Below are positions 26,455-37,994 of a stretch of 64,000 nucleotides of DNA, piece by piece (position 1 is the first letter of the stretch; every line of letters begins with the position of its first letter). Source of the DNA: Mycolicibacter algericus DSM 45454 (lineage in GTDB: Bacteria; Actinomycetota; Actinomycetes; Mycobacteriales; Mycobacteriaceae). Position numbers and translations under genes: made by a program. Location: assembly GCF_002086455.1 (NCBI RefSeq), contig NZ_MVHC01000004.1, positions 1 through 64,000 on the forward strand, in the 5' to 3' direction. The notes under the pieces were generated by a model, which searched no databases, had not been told where the DNA came from, and was given only the letters and a program-made list of their open reading frames with translations.

Positions 26455-27879
26455 ATGGACGTCGATATTTTCAAGCTGCTCGCCGACGAGTCAGTGGAGT
26501 ACGTCGACGTTCGGTTCTGTGATCTACCGGGCGTGATGCAACATTTCTCCATCCCTGCCTCAGCGGTGGATGCGAGCGTGTTCGAGGACGGGTTGGCCTT
26601 CGACGGTTCGTCGATCCGGGGCTTCCAGTCCATCCACGAGTCGGACATGCTGCTGCTGCCCGACCTGCACACCGCATGGATCGATCCGTTCCGGGCGGCC
26701 AAGACGCTGAACCTGAACTTCTTCGTCCACGACCCGTTCACCCGTGAGCCCTACTCCCGCGACCCGCGCAACGTGGCGCGCAAGGCGGAGAACTACCTGA
26801 CGAGCACCGGCATCGCCGACACCGCCTACTTCGGCGCCGAAGCCGAGTTCTACATCTTCGACTCGGTGAGCTTCGACTCGCAGATGAACGGCTCGTTCTA
26901 CCAGGTGGATTCGGTTGCGGGGTGGTGGAACACCGGCAAGACCACCGAACCGGACGGCAGCCCCAACCGCGGCTACAAGGTCCGGCCCAAGGGCGGCTAC
27001 TTCCCGGTGGCGCCCAACGACCAGTTCGTCGACCTGCGCGACGCGATGGCCACCAACCTGACCAACGCCGGTTTCGCGGTGGAGCGCGGTCACCACGAGG
27101 TCGGCACCGCCGGCCAGACCGAGATCAACTACCGGTTCAACACGCTGCTGCACGCCGCCGACGATTTGATGCTGTTCAAATACATCATCAAGAACACCGC
27201 CTGGGCGCACGGCAAGACCGTCACCTTCATGCCCAAGCCACTGTTCGGCGACAACGGCTCGGGCATGCACGTGCACCAGTCGGTCTGGCAGGACGGCGAA
27301 CCGCTGTTCTACGACGAGGCCGGCTACGCCGGACTGTCGGACACCGCCCGGCATTACATCGGCGGCATCCTGCACCACGCCCCGTCACTGCTGGCGTTCA
27401 CCAACCCGACCATCAACTCCTACAAGCGCCTGGTGCCGCACTACGAGGCGCCGATCAACCTGGTCTACAGCCAGCGCAACCGCTCGGCCTGTGTGCGCAT
27501 CCCGATCACCGGCACCAACCCCAAGGCCAAGCGGCTGGAGTTCCGCTGCCCGGACTCCTCGGGCAACCCGTACCTGGCGTTCGCCGCGATGCTGATGGCC
27601 GGCGTCGACGGCGTCAAGAACAAGATCGAGCCGCCCGACCCGGTCGACAAGGACCTCTACGAGCTGCCGCCCGACGAGGCGGCCGCCATCCCGCAGGCAC
27701 CCACCCAGTTGTCCCAGGTGATCGACAATCTGGAAGCCGACCACGAATACCTCACCGAAGGCGGGGTTTTCACTCCCGACCTCATCAACACTTGGATCAG
27801 CTACAAGCGGGAGCACGAGATCAACCCGATCAACCTGCGCCCGCACCCCTACGAGTTCGCGCTGTACTACGACTGCTGA
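26455..27879 (+). CDS. glnA: Glutamine synthetase, GlnA1-like type I-beta (second copy candidate)
   Basis: ATP-dependent synthesis of glutamine from glutamate and ammonia in a dodecamer. The 474-residue protein closely follows M. tuberculosis GlnA1 (Rv2220, 478 aa): [50 protein letters not shown], the ATP-loop region [16 protein letters not shown] and NRSACVRIP. The adenylylation tyrosine is present in KDLYELPP (Tyr402), so activity should be controlled by GlnE. The ATG at 26455 follows AAAGGAG. In H37Rv no glnA lies between gltB and Rv3860, so this is probably an additional copy, placed to form a GS/GOGAT locus with the divergent gltBD operon. Confidence 0.93.
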   Translation: MDVDIFKLLADESVEYVDVRFCDLPGVMQHFSIPASAVDASVFEDGLAFDGSSIRGFQSIHESDMLLLPDLHTAWIDPFRAAKTLNLNFFVHDPFTREPYSRDPRNVARKAENYLTSTGIADTAYFGAEAEFYIFDSVSFDSQMNGSFYQVDSVAGWWNTGKTTEPDGSPNRGYKVRPKGGYFPVAPNDQFVDLRDAMATNLTNAGFAVERGHHEVGTAGQTEINYRFNTLLHAADDLMLFKYIIKNTAWAHGKTVTFMPKPLFGDNGSGMHVHQSVWQDGEPLFYDEAGYAGLSDTARHYIGGILHHAPSLLAFTNPTINSYKRLVPHYEAPINLVYSQRNRSACVRIPITGTNPKAKRLEFRCPDSSGNPYLAFAAMLMAGVDGVKNKIEPPDPVDKDLYELPPDEAAAIPQAPTQLSQVIDNLEADHEYLTEGGVFTPDLINTWISYKREHEINPINLRPHPYEFALYYDC

Positions 27880-27889
27880 CCGGGGCTGA

Positions 27890-31981
<4,092 letters not shown>

Positions 31982-32004
31982 TCGACCCATCCCGGGTACG
32001 CGAG

Positions 32005-32053
32005 ACCGACGTTTTGCAGGTGAACCGCGAGAGCGGCCCTGCGAAACGTCGGT
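32005..32053 (+). terminator. Hairpin terminator of fbpC
   Basis: A 16-bp stem, ACCGACGTTTTGCAGG (32005-32020) and CCTGCGAAACGTCGGT (32038-32053), with one G-T pair and a 17-nt loop, followed by TTCGTG. It starts 24 bp after the fbpC stop and precedes the convergent DUF1275 gene. Confidence 0.75.
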
Positions 32054-32078
32054 TTCGTGCGACGACGCGGGCCGGGTG

Positions 32079-32759
32079 TCACCGCCACACGTCGCGGCGG
32101 TCGACGTAGCGGTGGGTGTACCACATGGCCAGCACGCAGACCGCCGTGGCGATGCCCAGCATCCAGGTGCCGCCGGCCGCCAGGCTGATGCAGCCACCGA
32201 CGGCCGCGCCGGAGGTGTAGCCGGCGAGCAGCATGAAGTGGCCCAGCCAGTCCGCAATGCTGCCGCCGTTGAAATGGCGCTCGATGCCCTGGCCCAGTTT
32301 CACCACCGTGCCGGTGACATAGCTCAACGGGATCGACACCTCGCCGTCGCGGACGAAGGTGGTGTTGAGCGCGCCGACCCCGTACGCGACCAACAGGATC
32401 GGCAGCAGCGGCAGCGGCAGCGACGGCCCGCCCGCCACGGTCCAGTCCAGCAGGGTCGCGGCCAGCAGGGCGACGGCGGTCAGCAGCAGCGCGCCGTGCG
32501 GCTGGTGGCGCCAGACCCGGCGCCGGAAGACCGAGGCGGTCAGCACGCCGCCCAGAAAGGAGAACAGCAGGGCCGCCGCAGAGATCGACAGCCACTCGTT
32601 GCCGTCGAACACCCCCAGCACCGCACGCCCGGCGTTGCCGGTCATGAAGGTGACGAAGTAGCCCTCCGAATGGGTGTACGCCGTCGCCGCCAGCACCCCG
32701 GCCAGGGCGGCGAGCACCCAGGACAGCTTGGTTTCACTGTCGTAGTGCCGGCGTATCAC
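32079..32759 (-). CDS. DUF1275 (YoaK) family membrane protein
   Basis: A 226-residue integral membrane protein with about six helices. The family hallmark TAYTHSEGYFVTFMTGN lies near residues 26-42, and a second motif SIPLSYVTGTVVKLGQGIE near residue 142. Function in this widespread family is unknown. As I recall there is no counterpart between fbpC and pepA in H37Rv, where treS, mak and Rv0128 lie; those genes are missing here. The protein may therefore mark a replaced segment. Confidence 0.85.
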   Translation of the reverse strand: MIRRHYDSETKLSWVLAALAGVLAATAYTHSEGYFVTFMTGNAGRAVLGVFDGNEWLSISAAALLFSFLGGVLTASVFRRRVWRHQPHGALLLTAVALLAATLLDWTVAGGPSLPLPLLPILLVAYGVGALNTTFVRDGEVSIPLSYVTGTVVKLGQGIERHFNGGSIADWLGHFMLLAGYTSGAAVGGCISLAAGGTWMLGIATAVCVLAMWYTHRYVDRRDVWR

Positions 32760-32786
32760 GCGAGCCTGGAACTGATGAGTTCTACC

Positions 32787-33839
32787 TCAGCCGACCGGGC
32801 CCGGCACCAGGGTGATGGTGGCGCTGTGTTCGCTGCCCGTCGGGGTGCGCCAGCTCAAGGTGATGGTGTCGCCGGGGTGGCGCTGGTCGAGTACGTCGGT
32901 CAGGTCGGTGGGCGAGTTGACCGGCCGGCCGTTGACCGAGGTGATGATGTCGTCCCTGGCGATACCGCTCTCGGCAGCCGGGGTGCCCTCGAGCACCTGG
33001 GCGACCCGCGCCGCACCGTTGTTGTCCACCACGCCGACACCCATGAACGCGGTCTCACCGATGTGGACGGTGGGTGACGAGATGCCGGCGCGAATCTGTC
33101 CGGCGATGGCCATCGCCTGGTTGATCGGGATCGCGTAGCCTTCGCCGCCGGGCTGGGCGAACTTGTAGTTGTCCGACGCCGCGGTGTTCATCCCGATCAC
33201 CTGGCCGGCCGCGTTCACCATCGGGCCGCCGGAATCCCCGGGGCGGATCGCGGTGTCGGCCTTGATCATGTTCGTCAGCGTCTCGGTGTTGCCGGTGAGT
33301 TCGTCGGCGGCCGAGACGGTCTGGTTCAAGCCGATGACCTTGCCGGGCACCGCGCTCGGCGTGCCACCCTGGCCGCCGGCGTTGCCCATCGCGACCACCG
33401 GGTCGCCGATCGCGACCTTGGACGAGTCGCCGATGTTGGCAGTCGGCAGGCCGGAGGCGCCGCGCAGCTGCAGCACCGCCACGTCATGGCTGCGGTCGAA
33501 GCCGAGCACGTCGACGTCGTAGCTCTGCCCGTTGCCGACCGAGACCACGGTGAGGCTGGTGGCCCCGGCGATGACGTGGTTGTTGGTGAGCACGATGCCG
33601 TTGGGATCCAGCACGATCCCGGTTCCGGCGCCGACCGCGCTCTGATACCCCATCTGCGCATCGATGTTGACCACCGCGGGACCGACCTGCGCGACCATCG
33701 CCGACGGGTCGAGCGGGGGTGCGGGCAGCGTCGGTGCCGCCTGGACCGGCACTGCACCAAGGCCCAGACCGGCTGTGCTGATCACAGCCGCTGTGACGCT
33801 GAGCAGCCACCACCTGCGAGGGCGATGCGGTCCGCTCAT
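32787..33839 (-). CDS. pepA: Secreted trypsin-like serine protease with PDZ domain (PepA, MTB32A-like)
   Basis: A 350-residue exported HtrA-like protease. The signal peptide ends near VPVQA, and the mature protein begins APTLPAPPLDPSAMVAQVGP. Catalytic triad: His in LTNNHVIAGA, Asp in RSHDVAVLQL, Ser in RPGDSGGPMV. A C-terminal PDZ domain runs from about residue 250 (VHIGETAFMGVGVVDNNG to ITLVPGP). It matches M. tuberculosis Rv0125 along its length. The ATG at 33839 is chosen over the earlier one at 33899 because AGGAGGTAACGCCG precedes it. It is divergent from fusA2. Confidence 0.93.
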   Translation of the reverse strand: MSGPHRPRRWWLLSVTAAVISTAGLGLGAVPVQAAPTLPAPPLDPSAMVAQVGPAVVNIDAQMGYQSAVGAGTGIVLDPNGIVLTNNHVIAGATSLTVVSVGNGQSYDVDVLGFDRSHDVAVLQLRGASGLPTANIGDSSKVAIGDPVVAMGNAGGQGGTPSAVPGKVIGLNQTVSAADELTGNTETLTNMIKADTAIRPGDSGGPMVNAAGQVIGMNTAASDNYKFAQPGGEGYAIPINQAMAIAGQIRAGISSPTVHIGETAFMGVGVVDNNGAARVAQVLEGTPAAESGIARDDIITSVNGRPVNSPTDLTDVLDQRHPGDTITLSWRTPTGSEHSATITLVPGPVG

Positions 33840-34055
33840 CGGCGTTACCTCCTGCGGTCGGTCACGATACGAGTGCCGAAATCCGGCACATCCCAGCACC
33901 TCTTACGACGTGGATCCGTGAGAGAAACACCGCAAGCTTACCGGAACCGTCGGTACGGACCGCAAAAGGTGGCTGCCAGCTGGCCAAACACCGAGCTGCC
34001 GGAGGGGTTGTGCTCAGCCTCCGTTGCAGGAAGGCTGAGCGTGCAGGAGGACGCC

Positions 34056-36194
34056 ATGGCAGACAAGACCGGGACCTCAAGGGGCGCTGCTGCAGCCCCC
34101 ACCGCGGCCAGTCCGGCCGCCATCCGCAATGTCGTGCTGGTCGGTCCGCCCGGCTCCGGCAAGACCACCCTCGTGGAGGCGATGCTGGTCGCGGCCGGGG
34201 TGTTGCCGCGAGCCGGTTCCGTCGGCGACGGCAGCACGGTCTGCGACTACGACGACGCCGAGATCCGCCAGCAGCGTTCGGTCGGGGTGGCGTGCGCATC
34301 GCTGTCGCACGACGGGGTCAAGGTCAACCTGATCGACACGCCCGGTTACGCCGATTTCCTCGGGGAACTACGGGCGGGGTTGCGGGCCGCCGATGCTGCG
34401 CTGTTCGTGGTGGCGGCCAATGAGGACATCGATGAGGCCGCCCATGTGTTGTGGCAGGAATGCCACCAGCTCGCCATGCCGCGGGCGGTGGTGGTGACCA
34501 AGCTGGACCATGCCCGGGCGGACTACCCGGGCACCGTGGCGGCCGCCCGGACGGCCTTCGGTGAGCAGGTGCTGCCGCTGTACCTGCCGGCTCCCACCGC
34601 CCCCGGCGCCGGCCTGACCGCGCTGCTGGCGGCGGAGCGCTGCGAGGCGCCCGACACCGAGCGACAACGCGGCGAACTGATCGAGGCGATCATCGAGGAG
34701 TCCGAGGACGAGTCGCTGCTGGACCGCTACCTGGGAGGGGAGCCGACCGACGGGGCGGTGCTCACCAAAGACCTGGAGCGGGCCCTGGAACAGGTGCTGG
34801 CGCGCGGTTCGTTGTTTCCGGTCATCCCGGTCTGCAGCACCACCGGCGTCGGCGTTGCCGAACTGCTCGAGGTCATCACCGCTGAATTCCCCGGGCCGCC
34901 CGAGCATCTGCTCCCGGAGGTGTTCACCCCCGACGGTGCGGCGCGCCCCGGGCTGAGCTGTGACCCGGCCGGGCCACTGCTGGCCGAGGTGGTCCGCACG
35001 ACGTCGGATCCCTACGTCGGGCGGGTCAGCCTGGTGCGGGTGTTCTCCGGAACCATCAAGCCCGACAGCGGGATCCATGTCAGCGGACACTGCACCGGGT
35101 TCTTCGGCGACGGCAGCGGCCATGCCGACCACGACGAGGACGACCGGATCGGGGCGCTGGCGTTTCCACTCGGCAGACAACAGCGGCCGGCCACCGCGGT
35201 CATGGCCGGCGACATCTGCACGGTGGGGCGGCTCAGCCACGCCGAGACCGGGGACACGCTGTCGGACAAGGCCGAACCGTTGGTCTGCAAACCCTGGTCG
35301 ATGCCCGACCCACTGCTGCCGGTCGCGGTCGTCCCGCACGCCAAGACCGACGAGGACAAGCTGGCGGTCGGGCTGGCGCGGCTGGCGGCCGAGGACCCCG
35401 GGCTGCGGATCGAGCGGAACCCGGAAACCCATCAGACCGTGCTGTGGTGCCTGGGCGAGGCGCACTCGGGCATCGTGCTCGACGCCCTGACCCACTGGGT
35501 GTCGGTGGACACCGTCGCGCTGCGGATCGCGCTACGGGAGACGTTCGTCAGCAGGGCCAACGGGCACGGCCGCCATGTTAAGCAGTCCGGCGGGCACGGC
35601 CAGTACGCGGTCTGCGACATCGAAGTCGAGCCGCTGGCCCAAGGTTCCGGTTTCGAGTTCGTCGACCGGGTGGTGGGCGGGGCGGTGCCCCGCCAGTTCA
35701 TCCCCAGCGTGGAGAAGGGCGTCCGCGCGCAGCTGGAGCGGGGGCTCACCGGTGGAGCCGGCGCCGGCTACCCGGTGGTCGACATCCGGGTGACCTTGCT
35801 CGACGGCAAAGCGCACAGCGTCGACTCGTCCGACTTCGCGTTCCAGATGGCGGGCGCGGCCGCACTACGCGACGCCGCGGCCGCAGGCCGGGTGCGGTTG
35901 CTCGAGCCGATCGACGACGTCACGGTGCTGGTTCCCGACGAACTGGTCGGTGCGGTGATGGGCGATCTGTCGGCTCGCCGCGCCCGGGTGGTCGGCACCG
36001 ATAAAGTCGGTGCCGACCGCACGCTGGTGAAAGCCGAAGTACCACAAACCGAGCTGATCCGGTACGTGGTCGATCTGCGTTCGCTCACGCACGGCACCGG
36101 TTCGTTCACCCGCCGCTTCGCCCGATATGAGCCGCTGCCGGAGTCCTCGGCGTCCCCGGGATCCAGAGCCGCGCACGCCGGCAGCAGCGCGTAA
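34056..36194 (+). CDS. fusA2: Elongation factor G-like protein FusA2
   Basis: A 712-residue translational GTPase paralog of EF-G, the counterpart of H37Rv Rv0120c (714 aa). GTPase motifs: P-loop VGPPGSGKTTLVEAML near residue 30, the switch-region VGVACASLSHDG, G3 LIDTPGYADF and G4 VVTKLDH. Domains II to V follow, with KQSGGHGQYAVCDIEV (domain IV) and SEF-like RRARVVGTDKVG (domain V). The P-loop differs from canonical EF-G. It probably does not replace FusA in translocation; a ribosome-associated regulatory role is only inferred. The ATG at 34056 follows GCAGGAGG. Confidence 0.93.
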   Translation: MADKTGTSRGAAAAPTAASPAAIRNVVLVGPPGSGKTTLVEAMLVAAGVLPRAGSVGDGSTVCDYDDAEIRQQRSVGVACASLSHDGVKVNLIDTPGYADFLGELRAGLRAADAALFVVAANEDIDEAAHVLWQECHQLAMPRAVVVTKLDHARADYPGTVAAARTAFGEQVLPLYLPAPTAPGAGLTALLAAERCEAPDTERQRGELIEAIIEESEDESLLDRYLGGEPTDGAVLTKDLERALEQVLARGSLFPVIPVCSTTGVGVAELLEVITAEFPGPPEHLLPEVFTPDGAARPGLSCDPAGPLLAEVVRTTSDPYVGRVSLVRVFSGTIKPDSGIHVSGHCTGFFGDGSGHADHDEDDRIGALAFPLGRQQRPATAVMAGDICTVGRLSHAETGDTLSDKAEPLVCKPWSMPDPLLPVAVVPHAKTDEDKLAVGLARLAAEDPGLRIERNPETHQTVLWCLGEAHSGIVLDALTHWVSVDTVALRIALRETFVSRANGHGRHVKQSGGHGQYAVCDIEVEPLAQGSGFEFVDRVVGGAVPRQFIPSVEKGVRAQLERGLTGGAGAGYPVVDIRVTLLDGKAHSVDSSDFAFQMAGAAALRDAAAAGRVRLLEPIDDVTVLVPDELVGAVMGDLSARRARVVGTDKVGADRTLVKAEVPQTELIRYVVDLRSLTHGTGSFTRRFARYEPLPESSASPGSRAAHAGSSA

Positions 36195-36221
36195 CCCGCA
36201 CCGACACCGAAAGGACTCCTT

Positions 36222-36704
36222 ATGACGACGATCGCCGGGCTGCCCGCGCACATCCTGCTGCTGCATTTCGTGGTGGCGCTGGTTCCGCTGACCGCGGTCC
36301 TGCTCATCCTGTGCGCACTGTGGCCGGCGGCGCGCCGGCGGCTGGTCTGGCTGGTGGCGGTGCTGGCCGCCCTCACGCTGCTGGTCACCCCGGCGACGGT
36401 CACCGCCGGCGAGTGGCTGGCGGACACCGGCAAGATCGGCGAATCGCCCGACCTCGACCGCCACATGACCGCCGGCGGGTACGGCCTCTACATGGCGCTC
36501 GGCCTGGCCCTCGCGGCCGCCCTGCTGGCCGGCCTGCACGTGGCGCTGTCACGTGGCGGCACGGTGACGCCGGTGGTGCGGTTGACGATCGTCGCGGTGG
36601 TGATCGGCCTGGCCGGCGGGTCGATGTTCGCGATCCACACCATCGGCGAATCCGGGAGCAAGGCGGCCTGGGGCAGCCTTTTGGCGCCGGCGGAAGACGG
36701 CTAA
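36222..36704 (+). CDS. DUF2231-type four-helix membrane protein
   Basis: A 160-residue membrane protein starting MTTIAGLPAHILLLHFVVAL, a typical opening for the DUF2231 family, whose short His-containing helix 1 may bind haem or metal. Helices lie at about 10-30, 36-60, 85-108 and 117-136. A conserved HMTAGGYGLYMALGLAL segment lies before helix 3 and IHTIGESGSKAAWG near the end. It follows fusA2 with a 27-bp gap that includes AAAGGACTCC, so it is likely in the same operon. Function is unknown. Confidence 0.82.
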   Translation: MTTIAGLPAHILLLHFVVALVPLTAVLLILCALWPAARRRLVWLVAVLAALTLLVTPATVTAGEWLADTGKIGESPDLDRHMTAGGYGLYMALGLALAAALLAGLHVALSRGGTVTPVVRLTIVAVVIGLAGGSMFAIHTIGESGSKAAWGSLLAPAEDG

Positions 36705-36734
36705 ATCTGCGCTACACCCGCTGCGCTTGGCACA

Positions 36735-37517
36735 ATGGAAGCCATGTACAGGGTGAGGCGGGGAATTTTGGCGATGGCGGGGTCGGTGGCCCTGGTGATG
36801 GGGGCGTCCACCGGCATCGGTCAGGCGGCGCAGGCAGTGCAGCCGGCGCCGGGGTTCGCCGTCGCGGCGATCGAACCGGCGGCCGGTTCGGTAGTGGGGG
36901 TGGCCTACCCGGTGATCGTGACGTTCACCGGGCCGGTGAGCGACCGGGTGGGCGCCGAGCGCGGCATCCACATCGCGGTGACCGGAAAGACGGCATCGGG
37001 CATGCCTTCCGGGCATTTCGAATGGGTCAGCGACGATGTCGTGCACTGGGTTCCGGACGGGTACTGGTCGCCGCACAGCACGATCGAGGTCGACGCCCAC
37101 GGCATGTCGACGGGCTTCGAGACCGGTGACGCGGTGCTGGGGCTCGCCGACATCTCCGATCACACCTTCACCGTCAGCGTCAACGGCGACACGCTGCGGG
37201 TGATGGCGGCATCGATGGGTAAACCCAAGCGCCCCACCCCGATCGGATCGTTCACCGCACTGTCCAAAGAGCGCACCGTCAAATTCGACTCGCGCACCAT
37301 CGGCATCCCGCTCAACGATCCGGAGGGCTACCTGATCAATGGCGAGTACGGCGTGCGGGTCACCTGGTCCGGCGTCTACGTCCACTCCGCGCCGTGGTCG
37401 GTCGGCTCGCAGGGCTACTCCAACGTCAGCCACGGCTGCATCAATCTGAGTCCCGACGACGCGGCGTGGTACTTCAACACGGTGCGATTGGGCGACCCGA
37501 TCGTGGTGCAGGCCTAG
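36735..37517 (+). CDS. ldtA: L,D-transpeptidase LdtMt1-like
   Basis: Forms 3-3 cross-links in peptidoglycan outside the membrane. The 260-residue product matches M. tuberculosis LdtMt1 (Rv0116c, 251 aa). It has a signal peptide (about 1-33), an Ig-like domain with FEWVSDDVVHWVPDGYW, and the YkuD catalytic domain with MGKPKRPTPIGSF, KERTVKFDSRTIGIPLN and YVHSAPWSVGSQGYSNVSHG. The active site is SHGCINLS with Cys235. A second ATG at 36744 is an equally plausible start because no strong ribosome binding site is visible. It converges with the small-peptide operon. Confidence 0.93.
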   Translation: MEAMYRVRRGILAMAGSVALVMGASTGIGQAAQAVQPAPGFAVAAIEPAAGSVVGVAYPVIVTFTGPVSDRVGAERGIHIAVTGKTASGMPSGHFEWVSDDVVHWVPDGYWSPHSTIEVDAHGMSTGFETGDAVLGLADISDHTFTVSVNGDTLRVMAASMGKPKRPTPIGSFTALSKERTVKFDSRTIGIPLNDPEGYLINGEYGVRVTWSGVYVHSAPWSVGSQGYSNVSHGCINLSPDDAAWYFNTVRLGDPIVVQA

Positions 37518-37520
37518 CGG

Positions 37521-37697
37521 TCAGCAGGCGCCCAGGACCGCAGTCGGCATGTGCGCCACGTACCGCTCGGCGCGCTGCTGCGGGCCCACCTCCGACGGCG
37601 CGCCCAGGTGGCGCAGCCGACCGATCATGCGGCGGCCCGCCCGGCGCACGCCGGAGTCGTTGTTCGTCGAGATACGCTGTGTGACAACAAAGCTCAT
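37521..37697 (-). CDS. Putative small basic protein, second gene of a peptide operon
   Basis: A 58-residue ORF starting MSFVVTQRISTNNDSG at ATG 37697, directly preceded by CAGGAGAATAATC, a near-ideal ribosome binding site with good spacing. The middle is Arg-rich (GVRRAGRRMIGRLRHLG) and the C terminus is PTAVLGAC with a terminal Cys. No signal peptide or membrane helix is visible. It lies 52 bp downstream of a 26-residue ORF in the same direction and converges with ldtA at a 3-bp gap. No family is recognised. It could be a small regulatory protein, a secreted peptide precursor, or a chance ORF, but two strong ribosome binding sites in a row argue for translation. Confidence 0.5.
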   Translation of the reverse strand: MSFVVTQRISTNNDSGVRRAGRRMIGRLRHLGAPSEVGPQQRAERYVAHMPTAVLGAC

Positions 37698-37749
37698 GAT
37701 TATTCTCCTGCCGTGATGCCCGCCGAATCCAGTCAGCGGAACTCGCGGA

Positions 37750-37830
37750 TCAGGCCGCGGCAAAAACGCCGGGGCCGGTGAGGGACAGATCGGTCATCGA
37801 ACTCGGATACGGTCCGTCACTGGGACTCAT
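37750..37830 (-). CDS. Putative 26-residue peptide, first gene of a peptide operon
   Basis: ATG at 37830 opens the short frame MSPSDGPYPSSM...GVFAAA (26 residues). It is preceded by GGAAGGAGGTGAGGGGCGAA, which contains a full AGGAGGT ribosome binding site 10 bases from the ATG. The peptide is Pro/Ser-rich with a hydrophobic C-terminal half (LSLTGPGVFAAA). The same frame extends upstream to 37974, but the strong ribosome binding site favours the short form. It may be a leader peptide for the downstream 58-residue ORF or a peptide precursor. Nothing is recognised by similarity. Confidence 0.45.
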   Translation of the reverse strand: MSPSDGPYPSSMTDLSLTGPGVFAAA

Positions 37831-37882
37831 TTCGCCCCTCACCTCCTTCCGGCCGAGACACGCGGGGATGTCGTTGGGCTCC

Positions 37883-37911
37883 ATGGTCCCATCGAAACAC
37901 CTGGTCGTCAA
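37883..37911 (-). promoter_or_regulatory. Candidate sigma-A promoter of the peptide operon
   Basis: Read on the - strand: TTGACG (37911-37906), a 17-bp spacer, then GACCAT (37888-37883), about 53 bp before the first peptide ATG. The -35 is a good match and the -10 a weak one (3 of 6). It lies downstream of the terminator of the carboxylic acid reductase gene, so the peptides would be transcribed on their own. Confidence 0.35.
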
Positions 37912-37944
37912 ACGACGCGGCGGCCATCGAGCCGCGCACATAAG

Positions 37945-37978
37945 CGCGGTGGCGGACCGCAATTGGCCCGCCACCGCG
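37945..37978 (-). terminator. Hairpin terminator of the carboxylic acid reductase gene
   Basis: Perfect 11-bp stem CGCGGTGGCGG (37945-37955) and CCGCCACCGCG (37968-37978) with a 12-nt loop, 16 bp after the stop of the reductase gene on the - strand. Confidence 0.7.
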
Positions 37979-37994
37979 TTGATGTCGAACTGAG

